Origin: Nonomuraea jiangxiensis
GTDB taxonomy: Bacteria; Actinomycetota; Actinomycetes; Streptosporangiales; Streptosporangiaceae
Reading direction: 5' to 3'
Length of the DNA: 64,000 nt
Assembly: GCF_900099965.1 (NCBI RefSeq)
Contig: NZ_FNDJ01000006.1
Coordinates: 124,001-188,000, forward strand
Part shown: piece after piece, positions 50,927 to 59,282 of the stretch
Numbering within the stretch: the first letter of the stretch is position 1
Layout of the letters: the number at the start of each line of letters is the position of its first letter
Translations under genes and position numbers: made by a program
Notes under the pieces: generated by a model
What the model saw: only the letters and a program-made list of their open reading frames with translations
What the model was told of the DNA's origin: nothing
Database searches by the model: none

Positions 50927-51073
50927 ATGAACCCCGAGATCGAGTTCGAGCTCATGAAGAACCACGCCAACGAGCTGCGCCGGGCCGCCGCCGAGCACCG
51001 CCGCGTACGCGAGGCCGAGCGGCACAACAAGTCCGAGCGCCGCTCGCTCTTCGGCAAGCGCCGTTCCTCATGA
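50927..51073 (+). CDS. Small charged protein upstream of LAL regulator
   Basis: A 48-residue frame (MNPEIEFELMKNHANELRRA..., ending GKRRSS) with AGGAG seven bases before its ATG. It is very rich in Arg, Glu and His and predicted as one amphipathic helix with a basic tail. No family is recognised. Good ribosome-binding site, biased codons (GCC, CGC, GAG) and position 109 bases before the LAL regulator gene support it as a real gene. Confidence 0.65.
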   Translation: MNPEIEFELMKNHANELRRAAAEHRRVREAERHNKSERRSLFGKRRSS

Positions 51074-51181
51074 TCACCCGAAAAGTGCCCGGCCACATCC
51101 TCGCTCGTGGCCGGGCCCCTGTACCTCCCTGACCCGGGCCGTACGCCGTAATTGCGTCGAAAGCAATCGTTGGGGCATGAC

Positions 51182-54040
51182 ATGCTGGATGACATGCGGG
51201 GACGTCCTGTCAGTCCTGTTTTCGTAGGGCGCGAAGAGGAGCTGGCAGCTCTGTCCGAAAGCTTCGACGTGGCCAGAAGGGGACTGGCCACGGCCGTCCT
51301 GCTCGGCGGGGAGGCCGGAGTCGGCAAGACCCGGCTTGTCCAGAGGTTCGCCGAGCGCTGCGCCGCGGGGGGCGCGCAGGTGCTCTACGGCGGCTGCGTC
51401 GAGTTGTCCACCGAGGGTCTGGCCTACGCCCCGTTCACCGCCGCCCTCCGGCAGCTCGTCAGGGAGCAGGGCACGGCCGCGGTGGCCGCGCTGCTGCCGG
51501 AAGGCGCCGAGCGCGACCTGGCCCGGCTGCTCCCCGAGTTCGGCGAGCCCAACAGCGACGGCGAGACCGACACCGGGCGGGCCCGCCTCTTCGAGCAGTT
51601 CCTCACGCTCCTCGAACGCCTCGCCGACGGCAACCCCACGGTCCTCGTCATCGAGGACATCCACTGGGCCGACAGGTCCAGCCGCGACCTGATCGCCTTC
51701 CTCAGCCGCAACCTGCACGCCCCGCAGGTGCTGATCGTCATGACCTACCGCTCCGACGACCTGCACCGCCAGCACCCGCTCCGGCCGGTGCTGGCCGAGC
51801 TGGGCCGGGTCAACGGCGTGCACCGGCTCGACCTGCCCCGACTGTCCAGGGACGAGGTCGCCCAGCAGATGACCGGGATCCTCGGCGTCGTCCCCGAGTA
51901 CAGCAAGGTCCAGAAGGTCTACGAGCGCAGCGAGGGCATCCCGCTGTTCGTGGAGGCCATGCTGGAGGGCGGCGAGGACTGCACGTTCCCCGAGTCCATG
52001 CAGGACCTGATACTCAACTCCGTCGAGCGGCTGCCCGAGGAGACCCAGCGCGTGCTGCGGGTCGCGGCGGCCGGCGGCACCCGGGTCAGCCACGCCCTGC
52101 TGGCCGCCGTGAGCGGCCTGTCCGAGATGGAGCTGGAGACCGCGCTGCGCCCGGCCATCGCCCGCAACGTGCTCCAGATCGCCGACAACCGCGCCTACGT
52201 CTTCCGGCACTCCCTGATCCGCGAGGCCGTGCACGACGAGCTGCTGCCGGGCGAGCACCAGCGGCTGCACGCCAGATACGCCGAGGAGATCTCCAAGAAC
52301 CGCAGGCTCGTCCCGCCCGGCCGCGCCGCCGTCGAGCTGGCCCACCACTGGTACGGCGCCCGCGACGACCACTGGGCGCTGATCTCCGCGTGGGAGGCGG
52401 CCCAGAAGTCGTTCAAGGCGTTCGCCTACACCGAGGCCATCCCGCTGCTCGAACGAGTGCTCATGCTCTGGGACCGGGTGCCGCACGCCGACGAGCTCAT
52501 CCACGCCGACCACACCGCCGTGCTCGAACGCGCCTCGGAGGCCGCGAACGCCGTCGGCGACACCGACAAGGGCATCCGATTCGTCAAGGCCGCCCTGTCC
52601 CAGCTGGACGAGACGCAGGAGCCGGAGCGGGTGGCGCACCTCATCGCGCGCCGGGCCTCGTTCAAGACCTCCAAGGGCCAGCCCGGCGTCATCGACGACC
52701 TCCGGCACGCGCTCCGGCTCGTCCCCGAGGACAGCCTCGAATGGGCCGAGGTGGCCGCGTCGCTGAGCCGCCACATCATGATGATGGGCGAGACCGGGGA
52801 GGCGAGCGAGCTCATCGCCGAGGCGCTGCGCCTGGTCAGGGCGCACGGCGACCGGTGCCTGGAGTCCGACCTGCTGATGAACCTGGCGCTCGGCCACTCC
52901 CTCAACGGCGAGCTGGAGTCCACGATCGCGGTCAACGAGGAGGCCCTTGAAATCGGCTTCGCCGAGGACTCGGGCCGCCTGATCACCAGGGCGGTCGGCA
53001 ACAACATCGACGCGCTGCTCGACATGGGCCGCGACGAGGAGGCCCTGCGGCTGGCCGAGCACGGCTGGGAGCTGGCCAAGCAGTACGGCCGGCTCCGCGG
53101 CAGCGGCCTGTTCATCAAGAACAACTGGGCCGAGTCGCTGGAGGCGCTCGGCCGCTGGGACGAGGCCATCGAGATCGTCGAGAGCGCGCTCAGCCACGGA
53201 CCGGTCCTGCGCACCCGGTACACGCTGCTGCGGCTCCGCGCCGACATCGCCCTGGCCAGGGGCGAGGCGCAGCTGGTCGAGGGCATCCTGTCAGAGATCG
53301 GGGTGTTCAAGGACCGCCCGGAGGAGTGGGTCCAGGACATCACCAGCAACGCCCGCCTGCGCATCGGCTGGCACCTGCTCAGAGGCGAGCCGGGCGAGGC
53401 GCTGGGCGTGGCCGAGCGGGTCCTCGCACGCCCCCGGCAGTCGAGCAAGGCCATGCTCGGGTGGCGGCTGCTCGCCCTGCTCAGGGTCGTCTGCGACAGC
53501 GCCGAGGCCACCGAGCCCGAACGCGCCGCCGCGGTACGCAAGCACGCCGCCGAGGTGGCCGCCGAGTTGTCGGTGATCGGGCCGGTCGTGGAGGCGTACC
53601 GGCTGTCGTACATGGGGGACTTCGACGCCGCGGCGGCGGCCTGGGAGCGGCTCAGGCGCCCGCACAACCAGGCCAAGGCGCTGCTGCGGGCGGCGACCCT
53701 GGTGGCCCGGGGTGGCGACCGCGAGGGCGCGGCGACCCGGCTGAAGGTGGCGCTCCCGCTGGCCAAAGCGCTGCGCGCGACGCCGCTGATCGACGAGATC
53801 GAGTCGCTGTCGCGCCGGGTGGGCGGCCTGCAGGAGCAGTCGGAGTTGCTCACGCCGCGTGAGATGGAGGTCCTGCGCCTGGTGACGCAGGGGAGGACCA
53901 ACCGGGACATCGCAGCCGAGCTGTTCATCTCGGCGAAGACGGTGAGCGTGCACGTGTCCAACATCCTGGCCAAACTCGGCGTGACCACCCGCGGCGAGGC
54001 CGCCGCGGCGGCCCACCGGCTGTCGCTGCTGTCCCCGTGA
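51182..54040 (+). CDS. LAL-type LuxR regulator (ATPase + TPR-like + HTH)
   Basis: About 952 residues. N-terminal AAA/STAND ATPase: FVGREEELAAL, Walker A GGEAGVGKTRLV, Walker B VLVIEDIHWADRSS. The middle 500 residues are helical TPR-like repeats (for example EEALRLAEHGWELAKQYGRL). The C-terminus is a LuxR HTH: LTPREMEVLRLVTQGRTNRDIAAELFISAKTVSVHVSNIL. LAL proteins are ATP-dependent activators of catabolic or antibiotic genes. Possible starts are TTG 51152, ATG 51182 and ATG 51194; 51182 has a GGGG stretch upstream. The target is unknown; the divergent deoC operon is the nearest candidate. Confidence 0.9.
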   Translation: MLDDMRGRPVSPVFVGREEELAALSESFDVARRGLATAVLLGGEAGVGKTRLVQRFAERCAAGGAQVLYGGCVELSTEGLAYAPFTAALRQLVREQGTAAVAALLPEGAERDLARLLPEFGEPNSDGETDTGRARLFEQFLTLLERLADGNPTVLVIEDIHWADRSSRDLIAFLSRNLHAPQVLIVMTYRSDDLHRQHPLRPVLAELGRVNGVHRLDLPRLSRDEVAQQMTGILGVVPEYSKVQKVYERSEGIPLFVEAMLEGGEDCTFPESMQDLILNSVERLPEETQRVLRVAAAGGTRVSHALLAAVSGLSEMELETALRPAIARNVLQIADNRAYVFRHSLIREAVHDELLPGEHQRLHARYAEEISKNRRLVPPGRAAVELAHHWYGARDDHWALISAWEAAQKSFKAFAYTEAIPLLERVLMLWDRVPHADELIHADHTAVLERASEAANAVGDTDKGIRFVKAALSQLDETQEPERVAHLIARRASFKTSKGQPGVIDDLRHALRLVPEDSLEWAEVAASLSRHIMMMGETGEASELIAEALRLVRAHGDRCLESDLLMNLALGHSLNGELESTIAVNEEALEIGFAEDSGRLITRAVGNNIDALLDMGRDEEALRLAEHGWELAKQYGRLRGSGLFIKNNWAESLEALGRWDEAIEIVESALSHGPVLRTRYTLLRLRADIALARGEAQLVEGILSEIGVFKDRPEEWVQDITSNARLRIGWHLLRGEPGEALGVAERVLARPRQSSKAMLGWRLLALLRVVCDSAEATEPERAAAVRKHAAEVAAELSVIGPVVEAYRLSYMGDFDAAAAAWERLRRPHNQAKALLRAATLVARGGDREGAATRLKVALPLAKALRATPLIDEIESLSRRVGGLQEQSELLTPREMEVLRLVTQGRTNRDIAAELFISAKTVSVHVSNILAKLGVTTRGEAAAAAHRLSLLSP

Positions 54041-54050
54041 TCCGTTCGGG

Positions 54051-54617
54051 CTAGAGCAGCGCTTCGGCCAGGAGGATCACGCCGAAGATCGCGAACGCCG
54101 CGGCGGCACCGTACTTGATGGCCTTCTCCGGCAGGTGCTTGCCCATCAGCCGCCCCACCAGGATCGCCAGCGCGTCCGCGGCCACCATGCCCACCGTCGA
54201 GCCGATCCAGGTGCCGAGCCAGCCGTGCTGCGTGGCCAGCGTGATGGTGGCCAGCATGGTCTTGTCGCCCAGCTCGCTCAGGAAGAACGCCACGGTCACG
54301 GCGAACAGCACGTTGGCGGTCGCGCGCTGGGCCTTGCGGGACTCGTCCTCGCTCAGCTCGTCCCCGCGCAGCGTCCACACGGCGAAGGCGAGGAAGGCCA
54401 GCCCGGCCACCACCGAGATGGCCGTCGTCGGCAACGCGTCCCCGATCACCCCGCCCACGGCGACGCTGACCAGATGCACGACGGTCGTGGCGATCGTGAT
54501 GCCCAGCAGCACCGGCCAGGTCTTGAAACGGGTGGCGAACGTCAACGCCATGAGCTGGCTCTTGTCACCGAGCTCGGCCACGAAGATGACGGCGAGACTG
54601 ATCCAGAACGCTTCCAA
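54051..54617 (-). CDS. TMEM165/GDT1 family Mn2+/Ca2+ exporter
   Basis: A 188-residue protein with two homologous three-TM halves, each with the family motif E-x-G-D-K-(S/T): AELGDKSQLMAL and SELGDKTMLATI. Bacterial members (MneA-like) export manganese. GAAGAGGAGCC directly before TTG 54617 marks the start (translation begins with EAFWISLAVIF). The frame is open to 54782 but that part is the riboswitch leader. Expression is probably switched on by Mn2+ through the yybP-ykoY-type element upstream. It lies downstream of murB, same strand, with its own promoter (TATGGT at 54819-54824). Confidence 0.88.
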   Translation of the reverse strand: MEAFWISLAVIFVAELGDKSQLMALTFATRFKTWPVLLGITIATTVVHLVSVAVGGVIGDALPTTAISVVAGLAFLAFAVWTLRGDELSEDESRKAQRATANVLFAVTVAFFLSELGDKTMLATITLATQHGWLGTWIGSTVGMVAADALAILVGRLMGKHLPEKAIKYGAAAAFAIFGVILLAEALL

Positions 54618-54678
54618 GGCTCCTCTTCCGCGCGGCCGAACCGGAAGCGAGGAACCCGGGGAGATTTTTCGGGCACGG

Positions 54679-54720
54679 CTTCGGCCCGGCAGCGTCTTGT
54701 CCATGACTGCCAGGCCGAAG
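54679..54720 (-). terminator. Riboswitch expression-platform hairpin
   Basis: On the minus strand CTTCGGCCTGGCAG (54720-54707) pairs with CTGCCGGGCCGAAG (54692-54679), 14 pairs with one G-U, loop 14 bases. Its 5' arm starts with the CTTCGG that also closes the riboswitch P1 helix, so the two structures exclude each other. No U-tract follows, as is common in actinobacteria. Confidence 0.65.
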
Positions 54721-54806
54721 GTCTCGTCCGCCCTGTGAGGCCCGCGTGACCGGGCGCGATGAAGCGCCAGTATGTCGATCACACGATTGGGACTACTCCC
54801 CTTCGG
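54715..54806 (-). ncRNA. yybP-ykoY-type Mn2+ riboswitch
   Basis: The leader of the GDT1 gene contains, on the minus strand, CCGAAGGGGAGTAG (54806-54793) and GGACGAGACCTTCGG (near 54730-54715). GGGGAGTAG and the GAGACC loop are the two conserved metal-binding loops of the yybP-ykoY class, and CCGAAG/CTTCGG form P1. The class senses Mn2+ and often controls exactly this exporter family. The P1 3' strand overlaps the downstream hairpin, giving an ON-switch logic. Confidence 0.75.
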
Positions 54807-54842
54807 TAATTCCGAATCACCATAACAGCTCTGATCGGGCGC

Positions 54843-55886
54843 CTATTCCGTCAGGGAGCAGCCGATCAGCACCGGTTCGTTGACCAGCGTGACCCCGAAC
54901 TTCTCGCGCACGCCGTCCCTGACCTCCCTGGCCAGCGCCAGCAGGTCGGCCGTGGTGGCGGCGCCCGTGGGATTCGTCAGCGCCAGGGTGTGCTTGGTGG
55001 AAATGCGTACGGGCCCGCGCTCATATCCCTTCGGGAAGCCGGCCTGCTCGATCAGCCAGGCGGCGGGCACCTTGATCAACCCGTCCGGCAGGTCCCACCG
55101 CGGATGCCCCGGCGCCCGCACCTCCAGGTCCTCGGCCTCGGCGGGCGAGAGCACCGGGTTGGTGAAGAACGATCCGGCGCTGCGCGTGTCCGGATCGTCG
55201 GGGTCGAGCACCATGCCCTTGCCCCGCCGGAGCCCCAGAACGGCCTCTCGCGCCCGTTCGAGCGGCACCCGGCCGCCGACCTCGGTCCGCAGCCTCCTGG
55301 CCAGCTCCTCGTAGGCTACGGGGCCGGACATCTCCGAAATATCCAGCGCGTACGTGACCGCCAGCACCACGTGCCGCGACAGATCCCGCTTGAAGACGCT
55401 GTCCCGGTAGGAGAACCCGCACTGCCGCGCCTCCATGTCGACCACCTGCCGGGTCAGCCGGTCGTAGGCCCGCACGCAGAAGACGGTCTGGGCCACCTCC
55501 TGGCCGTAGGCGCCGACGTTCTGGATGGGCGTCGAGCCCACCAATCCGGGAATGCCGGACATGCACTCGATGCCCGACCACCCTTCGGCCACCGCGCGGG
55601 CGACCAGCGGGTCCCAGTCCTCGCCCGCCTCGACGGTGACCAGCACGTGATCGCCGTCGCGCGTCACGGACACGCCCTGGGTGGCGACCTTGACGACCAG
55701 CCCGTCGAAGCCCTCGTCGGACACCACGACGTTGCTGCCCCCGCCGAGCACCAGCGTGGGCACGGCGTTCCGGTCGGCCTCGGCTATCAGCGAGACGAGC
55801 TGCTCCGCGGTGGTCGCTTCGGCGAAATCGCGGGCGGGCCCGCCCAGGCGCAACGTGGTGTACGGCGCGAGCATCTCCATGAGCAA
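54843..55886 (-). CDS. murB: UDP-N-acetylenolpyruvoylglucosamine reductase
   Basis: MurB reduces UDP-GlcNAc-enolpyruvate to UDP-MurNAc with NADPH and FAD, in the cytoplasmic stage of peptidoglycan synthesis. 347 residues of the type I (E. coli-like) layout: TLRLGGPARDF, LGGGSNVVVSDEGFDGLVV, GIPGLVGSTPIQNVGAYGQE (FAD-binding), catalytic Ser in SAGSFFTNPV, and the C-terminal Glu in VNEPVLIG. Residues between (FSYRDSVFKRD) include the Tyr/Arg/Lys substrate contacts. It ends 37 bases before the riboswitch. Confidence 0.95.
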   Translation of the reverse strand: MLMEMLAPYTTLRLGGPARDFAEATTAEQLVSLIAEADRNAVPTLVLGGGSNVVVSDEGFDGLVVKVATQGVSVTRDGDHVLVTVEAGEDWDPLVARAVAEGWSGIECMSGIPGLVGSTPIQNVGAYGQEVAQTVFCVRAYDRLTRQVVDMEARQCGFSYRDSVFKRDLSRHVVLAVTYALDISEMSGPVAYEELARRLRTEVGGRVPLERAREAVLGLRRGKGMVLDPDDPDTRSAGSFFTNPVLSPAEAEDLEVRAPGHPRWDLPDGLIKVPAAWLIEQAGFPKGYERGPVRISTKHTLALTNPTGAATTADLLALAREVRDGVREKFGVTLVNEPVLIGCSLTE

Positions 55887-55900
55887 CTAGCTTATGAGGC

Positions 55901-57013
55901 TCATCCGGTTCGCAGCATCCGCAGCACGGCGTCGTAGTTGCGTTGTCCCTCGCGCCGGCCGTAGTCGGGGGCGATGTCATGCGGGCCCAGCCGCTGCACC
56001 GGCAGCCGCTCGGCGGGCACCACCAGCTCGCCGGACAGGCCGAGCGAGAGCTCCAGATCGGCGTTGCGGCCGTAGTTCGCCTGCTCCGGCAACGCGCCGA
56101 TCGCCGCCGACCTGCGCACCGCCATGAGGTCCCCGGTCAAGGCGTTCACCCTGCCGGGCGCCGCGTCCTGCCACTGCTCGCCGCCGTCCAGCAGCTCGAC
56201 GCCTCGCCAGCCGGCCGCCACCGCGCCCTCCACGACGGCCGCCACCAGCGGTGTCAGCGCGTCCCCGCAGAGCATGAGGGAGGTCTCCATCAGCACGTGC
56301 ACCTCGGCCTCGTCCAGCCGCAGCAGCTTGGCCCGGCACTCGCCCCAGGTCGCCGTGCCGCCGCGCCAGTGCGGCTGCTCGGCGACGTGCCACACCGCCA
56401 CGCGCTCCGGATACCGCTCGGCCAGTCCGCGCAGCACGTCACCGGCGCCGTCGACGTTCCCCAGGTCGAGGGCCAGCACCCGGGCGCTCGTGTGGTCCAG
56501 CAGGGACTGCACGCACTTCTCCACGTCCGCGGGCCACCCGTCGACCAGCAGGCTGACGCTGGTGGTGACGTCCTTGACCTCCAGGCGCCGGCGTTCGTAG
56601 GTGACGCCCAGTTCGTCGAGGCGGTTGGTGGCCAGCGTGCCGTCCCAGGTGACCTGGGCGTGCAACATGACGTCGCCCGGGTCGCCGTGCTGTCCGGGGT
56701 CCCCGGAGAAGCCGAGCTCGGCGGCGGGGTTGATGCGAGCATGCGTACCGGCCGGCTCGGTCCCCTGAGCGCCCTCCGGCCGCGTCTCCCGGGTGTGCGC
56801 GGCCGATGGCTTCGCCCCGGCGGTCCCCACTCCGGTGGCCGCCCCCGCTCTCCTGGGCGCCGCCCCGCCCGTCGTGTCACGCCCGGTGCCGAGGCCCGCG
56901 GCCACCTGCTCGATCCGTGCGGGTCGCAGGTGCGCGGCAGGTTTGTGGTCCGTCACAGCGCTGACGGGGATCGACCGGACAGTGGGCCAGACTTGTCGCG
57001 CGACATCACTCAT
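55901..57013 (-). CDS. Glycosyltransferase family 2-like protein
   Basis: About 370 residues. The first 90 are low-complexity Ala/Gly/Thr/Arg and probably disordered. The core looks like a GT-A fold: VSLLVDGWPADVEKCVQSLLDH, LDLGNVDGAGDVLRGLAERYPE (compare DNGSTDGT in active GT2 enzymes), GGTATWGECRAKLL, and EVHVLMETSLMLCGDAL where GT2 enzymes carry DxD. Here the DxD position reads METS, so activity is doubtful. It lies between hadB and murB on the same strand, a conserved neighbourhood in actinobacteria from memory. Start ATG 57013 (or 57046). Confidence 0.6.
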   Translation of the reverse strand: MSDVARQVWPTVRSIPVSAVTDHKPAAHLRPARIEQVAAGLGTGRDTTGGAAPRRAGAATGVGTAGAKPSAAHTRETRPEGAQGTEPAGTHARINPAAELGFSGDPGQHGDPGDVMLHAQVTWDGTLATNRLDELGVTYERRRLEVKDVTTSVSLLVDGWPADVEKCVQSLLDHTSARVLALDLGNVDGAGDVLRGLAERYPERVAVWHVAEQPHWRGGTATWGECRAKLLRLDEAEVHVLMETSLMLCGDALTPLVAAVVEGAVAAGWRGVELLDGGEQWQDAAPGRVNALTGDLMAVRRSAAIGALPEQANYGRNADLELSLGLSGELVVPAERLPVQRLGPHDIAPDYGRREGQRNYDAVLRMLRTG

Positions 57014-57138
57014 AGGAAGACGCAGTACCCGAGACGCGCCCGACATATCACACCATTTCAGACGCCCAGCACGCCCCCCGCCCCCGCTCAGCGCGCAGCC
57101 CTTCGACCCGGCTCAGCCCCGACCCGGCGCAACCCGTC

Positions 57139-57567
57139 TCAGACGAGCTGAACCACGGCGCGGGCCTTGGACAGCACCTGCGCGTCGCCTGAGCTGGCGG
57201 TGAGCCCGATGACCACCCGCCCGCCTTCCAGCTTCTCCTCCACCACCCCGCTGACGGAGATCGTGGCCCCCTGGTCGTCATCGGGAACGACCACCATCGA
57301 CGAGAACCGCACCCCGAAGTCCACCACGGCGCCGGGATCCCCCGCCCAGTCGGTGACGAACCGACCGGCCTGCGCCATCGTGTACATCCCATGCGCGATC
57401 ACGTCGGGCAGCCCGACCATCTTGGCGAACCGCTCGTTCCAGTGGATCTGGTTGAAGTCGCCGGAGGCCCCCGCGTACATCACCAGGTTGACCCGGCGCA
57501 CGACGTAGTCCACCGCCGGGATCTCCTGCCCGACCTCCACCTGGTCGTACTTCACCGTGGCCGCCAT
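57139..57567 (-). CDS. hadB: MaoC-like dehydratase, HadB type
   Basis: A 142-residue hot-dog-fold (R)-specific hydratase/dehydratase. GDFNQIHWNERFAKMVGLPDVIAHGM contains the catalytic Asp and His of the MaoC motif. With HadA it should form the heterodimer that dehydrates 3-hydroxyacyl-ACP; in mycobacteria the pair serves mycolate synthesis, and elsewhere general fatty-acid work is likely. GGAGGGGCGGGCTGAG precedes ATG 57567, one base after the hadA stop. An in-frame ATG at 57585 would overlap hadA. Confidence 0.88.
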   Translation of the reverse strand: MAATVKYDQVEVGQEIPAVDYVVRRVNLVMYAGASGDFNQIHWNERFAKMVGLPDVIAHGMYTMAQAGRFVTDWAGDPGAVVDFGVRFSSMVVVPDDDQGATISVSGVVEEKLEGGRVVIGLTASSGDAQVLSKARAVVQLV

Positions 57568-57568
57568 C

Positions 57569-58018
57569 TCAGCCCGCCCCTCCACGCTCGACGATCGTGT
57601 TGTAGGTGACGCAGACCGGCTCGCCCTGAACGGTGGACACGTCGCTCCTGACCGTCAGCAGCTCGTTGCGCCCGGCGGTCCTGATGTCGGTGATCGTGCT
57701 CGTCATGACGAGCTCGTCGCCGGCGTGGACGGGCCGCACGTACTCGAAGCGCTGCTCGCCGTGGACGACCATGGCGAAGTTCAGTCCCAGCTCGGGATCC
57801 ATCAGCGCCTCGCCCCCGCTCTGCAGGCTGAACACGATGGGGAACGTGGGCGGCGCTATCACGTCGGGATATCCGGCGGCCTGGGCGGCGTCCTTGTCAC
57901 GGTAGAGGGGGTTGCCGTCGCCGATCGCGGCCGCGAATTCCCGGATCTTCACCCGGCTGACCTCGTACGGGGCGCTGGGCGGATAGGTCTTGCCGATGAA
58001 GTCGCGATTCAAGGCCAT
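57569..58018 (-). CDS. hadA: MaoC N-terminal-like dehydratase, HadA type
   Basis: A 149-residue single hot-dog protein of the FAS1-like dehydratase group: NRDFIGKTYPPSAPYEVSR, FAAAIGDGNPLYRD, APPTFPIVFSL and ELGLNFAMVVHGEQRFEYVRP are typical. HadA binds the acyl chain while HadB supplies the active site. It is the upstream partner of hadB and lies downstream of rpmG on the same strand. Confidence 0.88.
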   Translation of the reverse strand: MALNRDFIGKTYPPSAPYEVSRVKIREFAAAIGDGNPLYRDKDAAQAAGYPDVIAPPTFPIVFSLQSGGEALMDPELGLNFAMVVHGEQRFEYVRPVHAGDELVMTSTITDIRTAGRNELLTVRSDVSTVQGEPVCVTYNTIVERGGAG

Positions 58019-58440
58019 CAGTGCTCCCTCGCATGTCTCTCAACAAGCGCTGCCGAGCGTGACGCTAACAGAACAAGGTTCGGCTGTCCCCGCCCCTGCC
58101 GCTATTTTTGCCCCACCCGACCCCGACCCACCTCCATCGCGTACGGCGGAGCCAAGCCGGCCGCCACCCACCGACCGTGGCTGATGGCCTCCAGGAACAC
58201 GCCCGCTGACCGCCACGTGGTCCCCGCCGTTACGCACGCCCACTTGACCGTCCGAGCGGCTCCCCGACCCCCTCCGAGCATCCGAGCAGCGGTGCGCCCG
58301 CGTGCTCAAGCCCCGGGCCGAGCAGTCCACGGGCACGCCGAAAGGGAGCGTGGGCGTGCATTAGGGGTCCATGGAACACGACAAACCGGCGCCCTGCGAG
58401 GGGACGCCGGTTGTGCGGTATGCAGGAGGTCCTGAAGGTA
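58019..58440. other. Gene-free stretch between rpmG and hadA
   Basis: About 420 bases with no frame that looks coding. One hairpin is present: ACCGGCG (58385-58391) with CGCCGGT (58405-58411). The hadA promoter must lie near 58030-58080, where AACAAGG and CTAACA words occur, but no clear -35/-10 pair was found. Confidence 0.5.
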
Positions 58441-58464
58441 AAAGCCCCGCCCGGAGACCGGGCG
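58441..58464 (-). terminator. Intrinsic terminator of rpmG
   Basis: On the minus strand CGCCCGG-TCT-CCGGGCG (58464-58448) is followed by GGGCTTTTA. Stem of 7 pairs and a T4 run 26 bases after the rpmG stop. Confidence 0.75.
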
Positions 58465-58489
58465 ATGCCGAACTGGCTGACTGCGCAGG

Positions 58490-58654
58490 CTAGCGAGTCT
58501 CGCGGTGCGCGCGGTGGCAGCGGCAGTTGGGGCAGTACTTCTTCAGCTCAAGCCGATCCGGGTCGTTGCGCCGGTTCTTCCGCGTGATGTAGTTGCGGTG
58601 CTTGCACTCCTGGCAGGCCAGCGTGATCTTCGGCCTAACGTCGGTGGCAGCCAC
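58490..58654 (-). CDS. rpmG: Ribosomal protein bL33, zinc-ribbon type
   Basis: A 54-residue L33 of the large ribosomal subunit ([20 protein letters not shown]...HRETR). CQEC and CPNC form the zinc ribbon, so this is the C+ paralogue. It starts at GTG 58654 with AAAGG nine bases upstream. It follows tRNA-Met on the same strand, an arrangement commonly seen in actinobacteria (tRNA-Thr, tRNA-Met, rpmG). Confidence 0.95.
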   Translation of the reverse strand: MAATDVRPKITLACQECKHRNYITRKNRRNDPDRLELKKYCPNCRCHRAHRETR

Positions 58655-58725
58655 TTGGGAGTGCCTTTCTACGTTCGGGACATGGACACACCCCTGCCCA
58701 GGCCGGACGACCTGGGAATGGGCAG

Positions 58726-58799
58726 TAGCGGAGGCCGGACTTGAACCGGCGACACAACGATTATGAGCCGTTTGCTCTGCCTGACTGAGCTACTCCGCC
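58726..58799 (-). tRNA. tRNA-Met (CAT)
   Basis: Acceptor GGCGGAG pairs with CTCCGCT (one G-U), D-arm GCTCAGTCAGGCAGAGC, anticodon arm AACGG-CTCATAA-TCGTT (anticodon CAT), T-arm GCCGG-TTCAAGT-CCGGC. No encoded CCA. It has elongator features (not the C1-A72 mismatch of the initiator). A lysidine-type Ile tRNA cannot be excluded by anticodon alone. Confidence 0.92.
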
Positions 58800-58946
58800 T
58801 TTGAGCCGGTAACGACCCCGGCCTGTAGAGGATACCCGAAGTGGCGAGCACATCAGTAACTCACCTGATCGGGTTGGGTGCCCCCTAGTATGCCCCAGGA
58901 CCCCCCGACAACCGAAACCCAACAGCAAAAGCCCCGCCTGCTGTCG

Positions 58947-58993
58947 GCCCCCAACGGCCACCCAACCGTTGACCCTCCCCTTACCCGGGGAGA
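58947..58993 (-). pseudogene. 3'-half tRNA-Thr remnant
   Basis: Read against the intact tRNA-Thr at 60966, this stretch matches from the anticodon arm through the T-arm to the acceptor 3' strand: GCCCCCAA and AACCGTTGACC are identical and CTCCCCTTACC differs at two of eleven positions; about 36 of 47 bases agree by eye. The T-stem (CAACGG/CCGTTG) is kept with changed loop, and the anticodon arm became CTCCCC-GGGTAA-GGGGAG. It has no recognisable 5' half. It sits just upstream of tRNA-Met in transcription order. Confidence 0.5.
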
Positions 58994-59145
58994 CCCGCGC
59001 CGGACCCCACCAGGGATCTTGTATGAAGGCGCTGGCCAGCGTAGCAGCGCCCGTTCCCGAGCGCGAACCAGCACGTCAACCAACCACCCCACGATCCAGA
59101 CAACCCCCCAGCCACCACACCCCGCCCCGGCCAACCCCACCCGAA

Positions 59146-59246
59146 GGACCCGCCCGACCCGGACCCGCCCGACCCGGACTTGCCCGACCCGGACTTGCCC
59201 GACGCGGACTCCCCGACGCGGACTCCCCGACGCGGACTCCCTGACG
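59146..59246. repeat. Minisatellite of 15- then 14-base units
   Basis: GGACCCGCCCGACCC and GGACTTGCCCGACCC (15 bases) are repeated four times, then GGACTCCCCGACGC (14 bases) three times, the last incomplete. The unit change from 15 to 14 would break any reading frame, so it is unlikely to be coding. Confidence 0.9.
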
Positions 59247-59282
59247 TGGGCTTCCGACGGGTCGGGAAGAGGAAGGGCGGCT

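Noticed and set aside
54618..54782. N-terminal extension of the GDT1 exporter
   Set aside because: This stretch folds as the riboswitch expression platform and encodes no family sequence; TTG 54617 has a good ribosome-binding site.
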